From: an uncultured Methylococcaceae bacterium
Lineage (GTDB): Bacteria; Pseudomonadota; Gammaproteobacteria; Methylococcales; Methylomonadaceae
NCBI GenBank assembly: GCA_903908165.1
Contig: CAIVQX010000078.1
Coordinates: 1-64,000, forward strand
DNA length: 64,000 nucleotides
Reading direction: 5' to 3'
Below, piece after piece: positions 1-8,200 of the stretch. A program made the position numbers and the translations under genes. The notes under the pieces were generated by a model. The model was not told where the DNA came from. It ran no database searches and saw only the letters and a list, made by a program, of their open reading frames with translations. Every line of letters starts with the position of its first letter. Position 1 is the first letter of the stretch.

Positions 1-34
1 AAGCCACAAAAAAACCAAGCAGTCCTAAAAAATA

Positions 35-208
35 ATGCAAAATCTCCTGCTTTGTCCTGTTTGCCGCTCCAGTCGAAACAAAGGCAATCATCAACACTGC
101 TCGAAAGTAACACATTTAAAATACCTTCAAAAAGCGGCAGTCCAAGAAGAAAGCAGCAAGACCAGCGACGACCCTAGTGTTCAAGCAACCCTCGAATTAA
201 AACGCTAG
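35..208 (+). CDS. Small putative zinc-ribbon protein (57 aa)
   Basis: This short open frame begins at the first ATG after an in-frame stop and runs to TAG. The predicted peptide carries a CPVC pair at residues 7-10 and an HQHC cluster at residues 19-22, a spacing suited to binding one zinc ion. A Lys/Gln-rich region and a Ser/Asp/Glu tail follow. There is no convincing Shine-Dalgarno sequence, and the left window edge hides the upstream context. No function can be assigned; the Cys/His spacing is the main argument that it is real rather than chance. Confidence 0.42.
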   Translation: MQNLLLCPVCRSSRNKGNHQHCSKVTHLKYLQKAAVQEESSKTSDDPSVQATLELKR

Positions 209-285
209 TCCCAGCAGCAAACTCCTCTTCCCACGTCATCACGCCTTAATCATGAACTCGTAATTGCTTGCCAAATTTACTCGCC

Positions 286-350
286 AATGATAATAATAGG
301 GCTATCGATTTTACTGGGATTGATCTTAACATAATGATTGTTATCGATAA
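286..350. promoter_or_regulatory. Candidate Fur-like/palindromic elements upstream of smbP copy 1
   Basis: Two AATGAT-type segments occur at 286-297 and 330-348, the second beginning ATAATGATTGTTATC. By eye the second matches about 12 of 19 positions of the classical Fur box, which is modest. A perfect 10-bp palindrome TTATCGATAA lies at 341-350, just upstream of a possible -10 (TACTAT, 362-367). A metal-binding protein gene would be a sensible target for a metal regulator, but that link is inference. Confidence 0.22.
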
Positions 351-386
351 TTTTGCTTTTTTACTATAAAACTTGAGGAGAGAATA

Positions 387-722
387 ATGAAAAAAATTTC
401 ATATTTATTAGCCGGATTATTATTGTGTTTAAGTACCAGTGTTTTTGCTGAAGATCATCTTGCTGAAGCCACCAAACATGCCAATGAAGCGGTTTCTGAA
501 GGACATGCAGGGTCAGCGCCTAAAATGATGCACCATGCAAAAGCTGCGCTTGATCACGCATTAGCGGCATCTATCGTTGCTAAAAGCATCCCCAAAAACC
601 ATATCAATGCCGCCTCTAAATCACTTCAAGAGTCCATAGATCAGAGCAGTCTAAATCAAGTGGCAGGGGCTACTAAATCTGCTGAAACCGCTGTCGAGCA
701 TCTTAACGCCGCTAAAAAATAG
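387..722 (+). CDS. smbP: SmbP-type small metal-binding protein, copy 1
   Basis: This is a secreted 111-residue protein with a clear signal peptide (lysines at 2-3, hydrophobic core, cleavage likely after VFA at residue 21). The mature part is almost entirely helical, Ala/Lys/His-rich and built of short repeats such as EATKHANEA, HAKAALDHA and HLNAAKK. It resembles SmbP, the periplasmic four-helix metal-binding protein described in Nitrosomonas europaea, whose histidines bind copper and other divalent metals. The start has a strong GAGGAG site 8 nt upstream. A paralogue about 60 percent identical by eye lies at 16270-16605. A hairpin terminator follows, so it is probably monocistronic. The family assignment rests on composition, length and repeat pattern. 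Confidence 0.8.
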   Translation: MKKISYLLAGLLLCLSTSVFAEDHLAEATKHANEAVSEGHAGSAPKMMHHAKAALDHALAASIVAKSIPKNHINAASKSLQESIDQSSLNQVAGATKSAETAVEHLNAAKK

Positions 723-745
723 TTAACCCGTTAGGTTTTAGAAAA

Positions 746-773
746 AAAACAGGTGGGTGATCCACCTGTTTTA
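746..773 (+). terminator. Rho-independent terminator after smbP copy 1
   Basis: A 10-bp stem (AAACAGGTGG at 747-756 with CCACCTGTTT at 762-771) and a 5-nt loop end in a short T run. It lies 24 bases after the smbP stop codon. Confidence 0.8.
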
Positions 774-835
774 CCCATAGCGATTTATAAAAATTGCGTA
801 CTTGGGCTTATTGTTTTAAAAATGCGAGTCGACCG

Positions 836-1009
836 ATGTTTACGCCGAAAGAGTTAACCGAACAAGCCTTTAGGCTCTATCAAAAGATAACTGAGCTGTC
901 TAAGAAGAAAGGTATTCGTGCTAACCAAGAAAAATATTTCTTAGGATTGGCATCTAGAGCATTTAAACGTTACGAACGGCGCTTGATGAAGTGGTTGTCT
1001 AGTTTCTAG
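836..1009 (+). CDS. Hypothetical basic protein (57 aa)
   Basis: I do not recognise this protein. The frame stays open back to a TTG at 794, but that extension overlaps nothing conserved, so the ATG at 836 is the likelier start. The product is basic and probably helical, with a Lys-rich centre (KKKGIRANQEK) and a C-terminal Arg/Lys-rich amphipathic segment ending KWLSSF. There is no signal peptide or clear ribosome-binding site. It sits among other small hypothetical genes downstream of the smbP terminator. Confidence 0.38.
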   Translation: MFTPKELTEQAFRLYQKITELSKKKGIRANQEKYFLGLASRAFKRYERRLMKWLSSF

Positions 1010-1123
1010 ATGAAACAGTTAATGTCCCAATATATATGACCCTTTAGGGGACTCCTTGTTTTTAGACAGTCAATATAATCACGGATTAGTGTCTCAAGGT
1101 AAAGATAATGTCTTTAAAGAAAA

Positions 1124-1471
1124 ATGAACTTTATAGAAGTCTCTCTTGAATCGACTGTGGCAACAATGTGCCAAGCCTATCATGCCGGAATTAGAGAAGG
1201 TGATACGTTACAAGGGTGTTTATATCGACTGTATGTTTCAATAGCAGACAGAAGTTATTTTCTCTCTAATATGCAGGCTGACTATTACTATAACAGCCTC
1301 TATAAAAATGAATTTAACAAGCTGAACTTGGAAGACAAAAACGCACACGATTTTATAATACGCGTTATTGAATTCATAATTACTGAAAGATTAAATTTTG
1401 AATTAAATGAACCTGATGAGTTCAGGCAGTTAATTGAAAAACACCTAGCCAACTCTTCAATATGCTCTTAG
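1124..1471 (+). CDS. Hypothetical protein (115 aa)
   Basis: I do not recognise this protein. It is soluble, slightly acidic and probably alpha-helical, with aromatic-rich stretches (a YYYNSLYKNEF segment near residues 54-64 and FIIRVIEFIITERLNFEL in the C-terminal half). No signal peptide, membrane segment or catalytic motif is visible. The ATG has only a weak AAAGAAAA upstream. Its length and codon use suggest a real gene. The next small gene follows about 57 bases later, so the two may be co-transcribed. Confidence 0.5.
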   Translation: MNFIEVSLESTVATMCQAYHAGIREGDTLQGCLYRLYVSIADRSYFLSNMQADYYYNSLYKNEFNKLNLEDKNAHDFIIRVIEFIITERLNFELNEPDEFRQLIEKHLANSSICS

Positions 1472-1527
1472 TTTTCTAAGTGCATTTCAGCAAATCACAT
1501 AACCCTAATAAGACCGGTCAATTGAAT

Positions 1528-1713
1528 ATGAAAAAATCCGATAAAGATAGTTTAGAGGTAGTGGTCATAGAGGATGATTTTGGTAGTACGAATGATCTTC
1601 CCGATCGAGACGCCACCCTCGCTGAGCTTGCTTATTACAAAGCAGAAAATAGAGGCTTCCATCCAGGACATGACCTCGATGATTGGTTAGCGGCTGAACA
1701 AGAACTGGATTAG
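1528..1713 (+). CDS. DUF2934-family protein (61 aa)
   Basis: The C-terminal half reads ELAYYKAENRGFHPGHDLD followed by DWLAAEQEL, the hallmark of DUF2934 (typically AELAY-x5-RG-x3-G-x3-DWL-x-AE-x-EL). Function in this family is unknown. An N-terminal extension to a GTG at 1480 is possible, but the ATG at 1528 directly precedes the typical short acidic leader (MKKSDKDSLEVVVIEDD) and gives the usual small size. Neither start has a strong ribosome-binding site. The neighbours are other small hypothetical proteins. Confidence 0.72.
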   Translation: MKKSDKDSLEVVVIEDDFGSTNDLPDRDATLAELAYYKAENRGFHPGHDLDDWLAAEQELD

Positions 1714-1805
1714 TTCAACCAGCTTTGCTGTCTATTTGTCTAATTTATTTCAGTCAGTCAAAAAAAGTCCTTATGTTTATTTAATTCTTAATAGTGGGTG
1801 ATACG

Positions 1806-1940
1806 ATGCTGCGAATGGTGATGGAAGTCGTAATGGTGTTAGCTGTTGTAGGCATGATGTTATTTATTATGCGAGTCTCAAAAAAAGAAAATGATTCTGA
1901 GGTTAACTTGCAGGATCATGATAAAGAGAATGATCAATAA
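1806..1940 (+). CDS. Small single-pass membrane protein (44 aa)
   Basis: A 44-codon frame encodes a Met/Val-rich hydrophobic segment (about residues 5-22, MVMEVVMVLAVVGMMLFIM) followed by a strongly charged Lys/Glu/Asp tail. This is a typical layout for a small inner-membrane protein with a cytoplasmic C-terminus. A weak GGGTG precedes the ATG. No family is recognised. The frame ends cleanly in TAA after a hydrophilic region without rare features, which supports coding. Confidence 0.4.
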   Translation: MLRMVMEVVMVLAVVGMMLFIMRVSKKENDSEVNLQDHDKENDQ

Positions 1941-2276
1941 GTTATATGAAGTGCATAACGGCTAATGGACAAGTTGTGCCTTCGATAGTTATCTATTTCT
2001 AAGCCTTATTAATGACGAAAGCACTGCGTATCTCTATCGACTTAGAAGGTGCGTCAAACTGTCGCAGGTTTTTATAGACAGCTCAATTTTATTCTATATA
2101 ATTTGTAATCCTTACAAAGGGAACTCAAATTACAGAGTGTTTGATTTTCCTGTAAGTGTGACATGAGAAGGAATTGCGGTCAGTTTTTAACTGATACAAT
2201 AATAAAAATAACGCTACCAAATGAAGCTGTAAAATAAGCCCTACAGTCGTCCGCAAAATAAAAATATAACAGGACG
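1941..2276. other. Gene-free stretch ahead of an isolated terminator (possible small RNA)
   Basis: No credible protein frame is seen on either strand. A minus-strand frame of 64 codons (2125-2319) overlaps the terminator and looks like chance. The stretch contains small inverted repeats such as CTGTA...TACAG near 2227-2255, and it ends in a strong plus-strand terminator with no gene immediately before it. A transcript ending there could be an uncharacterised small RNA or a long 3-prime extension of the 1806-1940 gene. Confidence 0.3.
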
Positions 2277-2302
2277 AAGCCCTCTTTATGAGGGCTTTTT
2301 TA
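2277..2302 (+). terminator. Strong rho-independent terminator
   Basis: An 8-bp stem AAGCCCTC/GAGGGCTT with a 5-nt loop is followed directly by a run of T residues. It is 337 bases beyond the nearest plus-strand coding stop. Confidence 0.8.
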
Positions 2303-2351
2303 TACCTGTTAGAAAACAATGACAGTATCAGAATAGACTTGCATGGTAAGG

Positions 2352-2412
2352 TATAGTTTTTAGATAAACCTTCTCCTACCCACCGGGTTTATTATGTACC
2401 ACCAAAACTATA
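2352..2412 (+). repeat. Nested inverted repeat in the leader of the pyrophosphatase gene
   Basis: Two complementary pairs are nested: TATAGTTTT (2352-2360) with AAAACTATA (2404-2412) outside, and ATAAACC (2364-2370) with GGTTTAT (2386-2392) inside. The apical loop is pyrimidine-rich. The element ends 12 bases before the ribosome-binding site of the 2440 start, so it could form a structured 5-prime leader. An operator is an alternative. Confidence 0.45.
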
Positions 2413-2439
2413 ATTATAATAACCAGGGGAGTGGAGTCT

Positions 2440-4581
2440 ATGTTGCTATCAACATCAGCATCAATTGTAATTGCCTTATTAATGGGCATCGTTGGAGTGG
2501 GATTTGTACTTTGGCAATTAAGGCAAGTTCTTGCTTATGACCAGGGTAGTCAGCTCATGCGCGAAATTGGCGCAGCTATTCAAGAGGGAGCATCTGCTTT
2601 TATGGCGCGTGAATACCGTGTAATTGCGATATTTGTGGCGATTGTCGCGACTGTTATTGCCGCGTTTTTACAGTGGCAAACGGCATTTTGCTTTGTCTCT
2701 GGTGCAATTGCCTCAGCTGGTGCAGGTTATTTGGGTATGTACGTGGCAGTCCGTGCCAACACTCGAACCGCCTCTGCCGCAAGCCGCGGTTTACATGAAG
2801 GTTTACGTGTTGCCTTCGGTAGTGGTGCGATTATGGGTATGTCTGTAGTCAGCTTCAGTCTTATTGGTATGACCTTGCTATTCCTTGTGTTTAAAGGTGA
2901 TTCTAACCAATTAACTTATATTACTGGTTTCGGTTTTGGTGCCAGCAGTATTGCTCTATTTGCTCGAGTTGGCGGCGGTATCTTTACCAAAGCAGCCGAT
3001 GTCGGTGCTGATTTAGTCGGCAAGATTGAAAAAGGCATACCAGAAGACGATCCACGCAACCCTGCTGTCATCGCCGACAATGTGGGTGACAATGTTGGCG
3101 ATGTTGCAGGTATGGGTGCAGATTTATTTGAAAGCTACAGTGGCTCTATCATTGCTGCTGCTACATTAGGCGCAGCATTGGGCAATGGCTCAACGATTGC
3201 TTACATTGGCTTGCCATTTCTGGTTGCTGCTGTCGGTGTAATCTCCAGTCTATTTGGTATCTATATGGTGATCGGCAAGGAGCGCGATGATAGCGTGGAA
3301 GCTAGTAATATTGCTAATAGATCATATTGCTCTCAGTTCGTTCATTATCTAAGTCAATACGTAGCAAAAATTAACGAAAACGCAACACTGGAAGACTTGT
3401 TGACGGCACTACGTCGATCGGTTTGGGGCGCATCTGTCGTGGTTCTGGCGCTGACTTTACTGGCTGTTTTAATGTCGGGTCTCCATTTTAATTATTGGTT
3501 GGTTATTGTGACCGGCTTAATTGCTGGAAATGGCATCGCGTATGTAACCGAATATTTCACTGCTTATACTGAAAAACCAACCCTTGCGATTGCCAAAGCT
3601 ACACAAACTGGTGCGGCAACGACTATTATTCAAGGCTTAGCTGTTGGTATGATGAGTACGGCATTACCGGTACTTATTACAGCAATTGCTATCCTTATCA
3701 GTATCTGGCTGGGGCATAAAGCCGATGGCACACTTGCTGCCGGATTGTACGCAGTAGCATTGGCTGGCGTGGGTATGTTAAGCACATTGGGGGTCACGTT
3801 GGCGACGGATGCTTATGGGCCGGTCGCGGATAATGCCGGTGGAATTGCTGAAATGAGTCACCTTCCTCAAGAAGTCCGACACCGTACCGATGCGCTCGAT
3901 AGTTTAGGCAATACCACTGCGGCAACCGGAAAAGGCTTTGCTATCGGTTCCGCTGTTTTGACGGCCTTAGCATTGATTGCAGCTTATGTTACCGCAGCCA
4001 AAATAGAATCCTTGGACATACTAGGTCCTACTATGTTGCCAGGGTTGTTGATAGGCGCGATGATGCCATACCTGTTCTCAGCACTCACCATGATGGCAGT
4101 GGGCAAAGCAGCGCATGAAATCGTAATTGAAGTAAGGCGGCAATTTCATGAAATACCTGGCTTGATGGAAGGTACAGGCAAGCCCGATTACAAAACTTGT
4201 GTGGATATTAGCACAGAGAGTGCATTACGTGAAATGATTCTACCAGGTACTTTAGCGGTCCTTGTGCCAATTATTGTCGGTCATGTCCTAGGTAAAGAAG
4301 CGCTGGCAGGATTGTTGGTCGGCACATTGTTATCGGGCTTTCTACTGGCGGTGATGATGGCAAATGCAGGCGGCGCATGGGATAACGCGAAAAAATATAT
4401 CGAAACAGGGGAGTATGGCGGTAAAGGTTCAGATGCTCATAAAGCAGCTGTTGTTGGCGATACGGTGGGAGATCCTTTCAAAGACACTAGTGGTCCATCC
4501 TTGAATATACTAATCAAACTGATGACGATTGTAAGTCTTGTGTTTTCTGGTTCGTTTGGATCAGGATGGTTGAGTTTTTAA
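2440..4581 (+). CDS. hppA: Membrane-bound proton/sodium-pumping pyrophosphatase
   Basis: The enzyme hydrolyses cytosolic pyrophosphate and pumps cations across the membrane. It is 713 residues with about 16 membrane segments. The substrate-site signature is intact: [19 protein letters not shown], then [19 protein letters not shown] (about residues 210-231), [10 protein letters not shown], and a C-terminal [17 protein letters not shown]. The motif GNTTAA (residues 490-495) has Ala at the position where potassium-independent enzymes carry Lys, so this is the potassium-dependent subclass. Glu231 (ADLFESY) sits at the semi-conserved ion-gate position. Whether H+ or Na+ is pumped cannot be settled by eye. 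The ATG at 2440 is preferred over an upstream GTG because AGGGGAG (2425-2431) is correctly spaced for it. A terminator follows at 4651, so the gene is probably monocistronic. Confidence 0.96.
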   Translation: MLLSTSASIVIALLMGIVGVGFVLWQLRQVLAYDQGSQLMREIGAAIQEGASAFMAREYRVIAIFVAIVATVIAAFLQWQTAFCFVSGAIASAGAGYLGMYVAVRANTRTASAASRGLHEGLRVAFGSGAIMGMSVVSFSLIGMTLLFLVFKGDSNQLTYITGFGFGASSIALFARVGGGIFTKAADVGADLVGKIEKGIPEDDPRNPAVIADNVGDNVGDVAGMGADLFESYSGSIIAAATLGAALGNGSTIAYIGLPFLVAAVGVISSLFGIYMVIGKERDDSVEASNIANRSYCSQFVHYLSQYVAKINENATLEDLLTALRRSVWGASVVVLALTLLAVLMSGLHFNYWLVIVTGLIAGNGIAYVTEYFTAYTEKPTLAIAKATQTGAATTIIQGLAVGMMSTALPVLITAIAILISIWLGHKADGTLAAGLYAVALAGVGMLSTLGVTLATDAYGPVADNAGGIAEMSHLPQEVRHRTDALDSLGNTTAATGKGFAIGSAVLTALALIAAYVTAAKIESLDILGPTMLPGLLIGAMMPYLFSALTMMAVGKAAHEIVIEVRRQFHEIPGLMEGTGKPDYKTCVDISTESALREMILPGTLAVLVPIIVGHVLGKEALAGLLVGTLLSGFLLAVMMANAGGAWDNAKKYIETGEYGGKGSDAHKAAVVGDTVGDPFKDTSGPSLNILIKLMTIVSLVFSGSFGSGWLSF

Positions 4582-4650
4582 TGCTAGGAGGGGTAAGTCA
4601 AGATTACACCTCAACTTCGCAGATTTGTCTTGGTATTAATTTATGACAAT

Positions 4651-4675
4651 GGGCTAGTTTGATACTGGCCTTTTT
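4651..4675 (+). terminator. Probable terminator after hppA
   Basis: GCTAGT/ACTGGC with one G-U pair, loop TTGAT, extended by flanking G-C and G-U pairs, runs into TTTTT. It is about 70 bases after the hppA stop. Confidence 0.65.
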
Positions 4676-4862
4676 GTGCTTGGTAATGCCGGCATTAAGG
4701 TTTATTATTTAAATTAGCAGTTCCATTAAAAATCAGTTTTCTTTCGTCAACATACTAAATAAAGCGTCACTTTTTACCCCACATTTACACCTGAATCATT
4801 ATAAAATTTTGATTTAAAAAGATACTGCACCTTCTGTATTGGGGAAAAGTAAGTAAGTAAAA

Positions 4863-5103
4863 CAACAACTAAAAAAATTCAATAATATAAGGGCTTGTAG
4901 CGATACACGCTACTTTGTTGTTGCTGGCTATGGTGTCAAACAGCGTGGAATAATGACCACTAACACCGTAAAAATAGCGTCAAATTTGATCATGTAAAAT
5001 CCCTTACATACTGTTCTAATATATATCGGCGATAAAAACCAATGCTGAAGATGGTTATTTGTAGGTGCTGCTTTACATTCTGGCAACGGTTGCCAAATTT
5101 TCT
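4863..5103 (+). other. Inverted-repeat-rich gap; candidate structured RNA ending in a terminator-like hairpin
   Basis: The whole 4582-5242 interval lacks a credible gene. Within it, several complementary segments nest. CAACAAC (4863-4869) pairs with GTTGTTG (4917-4923), enclosing GTAGCG (4897-4902) with CGCTAC (4908-4913). GGTGT (4932-4936) pairs with ACACC (4963-4967), enclosing GTGG (4945-4948) with CCAC (4957-4960). TGGCAA/TTGCCA (5081-5095, loop CGG) precedes AATTTTCTT, a weak terminator form. Together these look like a multi-stem transcript. No matching known RNA family was recognised and the short stems could be chance. Confidence 0.3.
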
Positions 5104-5178
5104 TACTAATTAGTCACTTTTTTTATGGTGTGTTTTCTCAAGCAAGCGCATGGTGTATTATGTAAACACATGAAAAGT

Positions 5179-5199
5179 GTTCACCAAGGCGTTCACCAA
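5179..5199 (+). repeat. Tandem GTTCACCAA pair upstream of sbcC
   Basis: GTTCACCAA occurs at 5179-5187 and again at 5191-5199, a 12-bp period, 44 bases before the sbcC start. It may be a protein-binding site for sbcC control; no regulator is recognised. Confidence 0.4.
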
Positions 5200-5242
5200 A
5201 ACCCTAAGTCTTATTAAGTAAATCCATATAAAACAATAATTT

Positions 5243-8200
5243 ATGCGCATACTCAATATTCGTTTTAAAAACATCAATTCCTTAGAGGGTGAGAGTGAGG
5301 TTAATTTCGAACAACCGCCTTTTATTGATACCGGTGTTTTTGCGATTACCGGACCTAATGGCTCGGGTAAATCAAGTATTTTAGACGTCATTACCCTTGG
5401 TTTATATGGTGAAACGTTTCGTTTTGATAGGCCAGCCGATTATGTAATGACCAAAAACACGGTTGAGTGTTTCTCAGTTGTTGAGTTTTCTTTGAGTGGA
5501 GAAAAGTATCAATCTAGTTGGTATGTTCAACGCTCAGAAGGTAATTCAATACAGGAATTAATGCTACCTGAGATGCAATTGGTTCGGTTGAATGATGGCG
5601 AGGTATTAGCTAACACTCCTTATGAAGTATGTGCAAGGATAACAGAAATTACAGGTATGAACTTTCGTAATTTCACTCGCTCAATTATGCTCGCGCAAGG
5701 CGATTTTTCTGCTTTTTTGAATGCCCGAGATAGTGAGCGCATGGACATTCTTGAAAAAATAATCAGTACGGATATTTATGCAGATTATAAAAAAGAAATT
5801 ATTGATAATGCTGAAAATGCCCAAATGGAGTTGGATCTTTTAAAAAATAATTTGGCGACTATTCAGTTAATGGAGCCTGAAAAACAAGAAGCTGCTGAAC
5901 ATGATTTAATCGATTTTAAAGACGATTTGTTGGTGTTGCAGCAGGAGCAAAGCAGATTAACAGAGCAAAAAGCATTGTTAATTAACAATGAAGTTATAAA
6001 AAAGCATATTTTTGAGCAAGAAAAAAACTTAGCAGATGTAAAGGAACAAGCTAAAGATACGCAAGCTATTTTGGATCAAATTATTAGAGGAAAAGATACA
6101 TTAATCTTCAAGGATGATATCAGGGCACTAAAAGATAAAAATCACGCTATTCATCAGGGTAAATTAGTACTGGATGATTTTCAAGATGAACTTAAGCAAA
6201 TAAAAAACAAATTAGGTACTGATGCTGCAGTGCCCGAGAGTTTGGAGCTATTTTCTTTTAATGAGCAGCAGAAAACATTAGAAAATATCAAGGCACAGCT
6301 TAGTCATTTCAGTTTGAATAGGCAGTCTGAGACGGAGCTTTGGCAATCCTTATCGATGCAACATGCTGAAAAAGAAGCGGTTCTTTCTAGCGTATCGGCT
6401 TGGCTTCAAGATCACGATGCAGACGCAAGATTATTAACGGATTTTCCCGAAATTGGTAAATTAAAAAAATTACGTGCTGATGTTACTGACTTAACAGCAA
6501 AACAAAAGTTATTTTCTAAGCAGTCTAAAAAAACCATAACATCTTTTAGAAAGAACGCTTCAGAACTTGATAAAGAAATTAAGAAACAAGCTGATCTTAC
6601 AAAGCAATTACAGGCTGACGAAAAAGAACTTGAGATAATGTCAAAGGCTAATACGGCAGGCGACATAGAGATTGTCAGGTTAGATCAACAAGAGCGTGTT
6701 ACAAATTTACAGTTACTTTATCAGTTAGCTCAAAAACATCAAAAATTGTCGAGTAGTTCTGGTTTTTTCTCCTTATTTAGACGTAAAGAGCAACCAGACC
6801 AAGACCTAGAGATTTTGAATCTTGATTTTGAAAAGCTCAAGCAGGAATTAAAACGGGAAGAAAATATTAAGCAGGTTCTCGAAGAGTCAATTGCTCGAGA
6901 AGTTTTATTAAAAAAAATGGCTCCCGATAGGCATAGCCTTGTTGATGGTAAACCTTGCCCGTTATGTGGGGCTTTGCAACATCCTTACGCTAAATATCCT
7001 CCGGCCTTAAGTAACTCAAAGCAGGCTCTGATTGATCAAAAGGCAAAATTAAGGATGATCAAGGAAAAATCACTTAATTTGGGGCTTAAAATAAGCGATT
7101 TAGAAAAGCTATCCACAAATACTAAAGATAAACAAACGCAATTACTCCAAACCAGATCGCAATGGTTAGGTTTGTGTAATCGCTTAAATATGGTTAGTTC
7201 TGAATTAGATATAAAAAATTTCGGTTTGATGAAGGAACTGATAAAGAAAGAGAGCGTTGAATTATCAGATATTGTCAGTTTCGCTCTTAAATTTAGAAAT
7301 AAGCAAGCTAGCGTTGAAAAAATAAAGACTTTAATAGCTAAGGGCGCAATTATTATTGAACAATTGCAGGCATTAACGCAGGAAATGGGCTTAGATAAGG
7401 AGGGCTTAACCCAAGAACAAATAGAGATTAATGCGGCTTTAGCCTTGGCTCAAACGCAAGAAAAAGAATTGGCAGAAAAAGTCCTGGAACAACTGGTTTT
7501 GCTGGGTGAAAAGCTCCCAGCTAAAGGGCAGGAAGATATATTGTTTGATCGACTGAATATTCGCAGGCAAGACCATCATGGATATGCATTTCGTCATAAA
7601 GCCTTGGCAGAAGAGTTGGTAGAGTTGCAAGCTAAGCAAATAGCTTGTCAAAATGAAATAACGTTTTGTAATGAACGATTGGAGTTTTTTAGTAATCAAT
7701 TACAAAATGAAGAATCCATAGGTCTGCATTTAGGTATTATCGAGAAACAGAAGTTAATTGCTGAAAAAGAACGCTTTTTAAGCCTGTTGGAAGCTGAAGT
7801 TTCAAACTTGCAGCAAATGATACAAAAGAAGATGGAGGGGACGCCTTATAGTAGTTTCCTGGAGGTTATTGAATTACTGGACTTAATTGAAAATCAACCA
7901 GAAATTGAGCGTAAAAAAGCTGAAATGGAGCAAACAATAGATGCTATGTCTATTGAATTGGACATAAGTCATGCACAACTACAAGGTGATTTTGTAATTG
8001 CAGAATTAGCAAATTTAGACGTAACAAAAATAGATGCACAAATAAAGGACATAGCTGGGAGGATAGAAAATACAAGCATGGAAGTTCAGCATCTAGAAAG
8101 ACTTTTTAGTGAACAAGCACAGTTACAGCAGACTTATGAAGAGATACGGTTGCGATTACAAGAACAAGAACTTATATTTCAGCCTTGCTTTACTGAAATG

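Noticed and set aside
2125-2319. 64-codon minus-strand frame with a hydrophobic middle
   Set aside because: It crosses the strong plus-strand terminator and has no ribosome-binding site; the hydrophobicity follows from AT-rich sequence.
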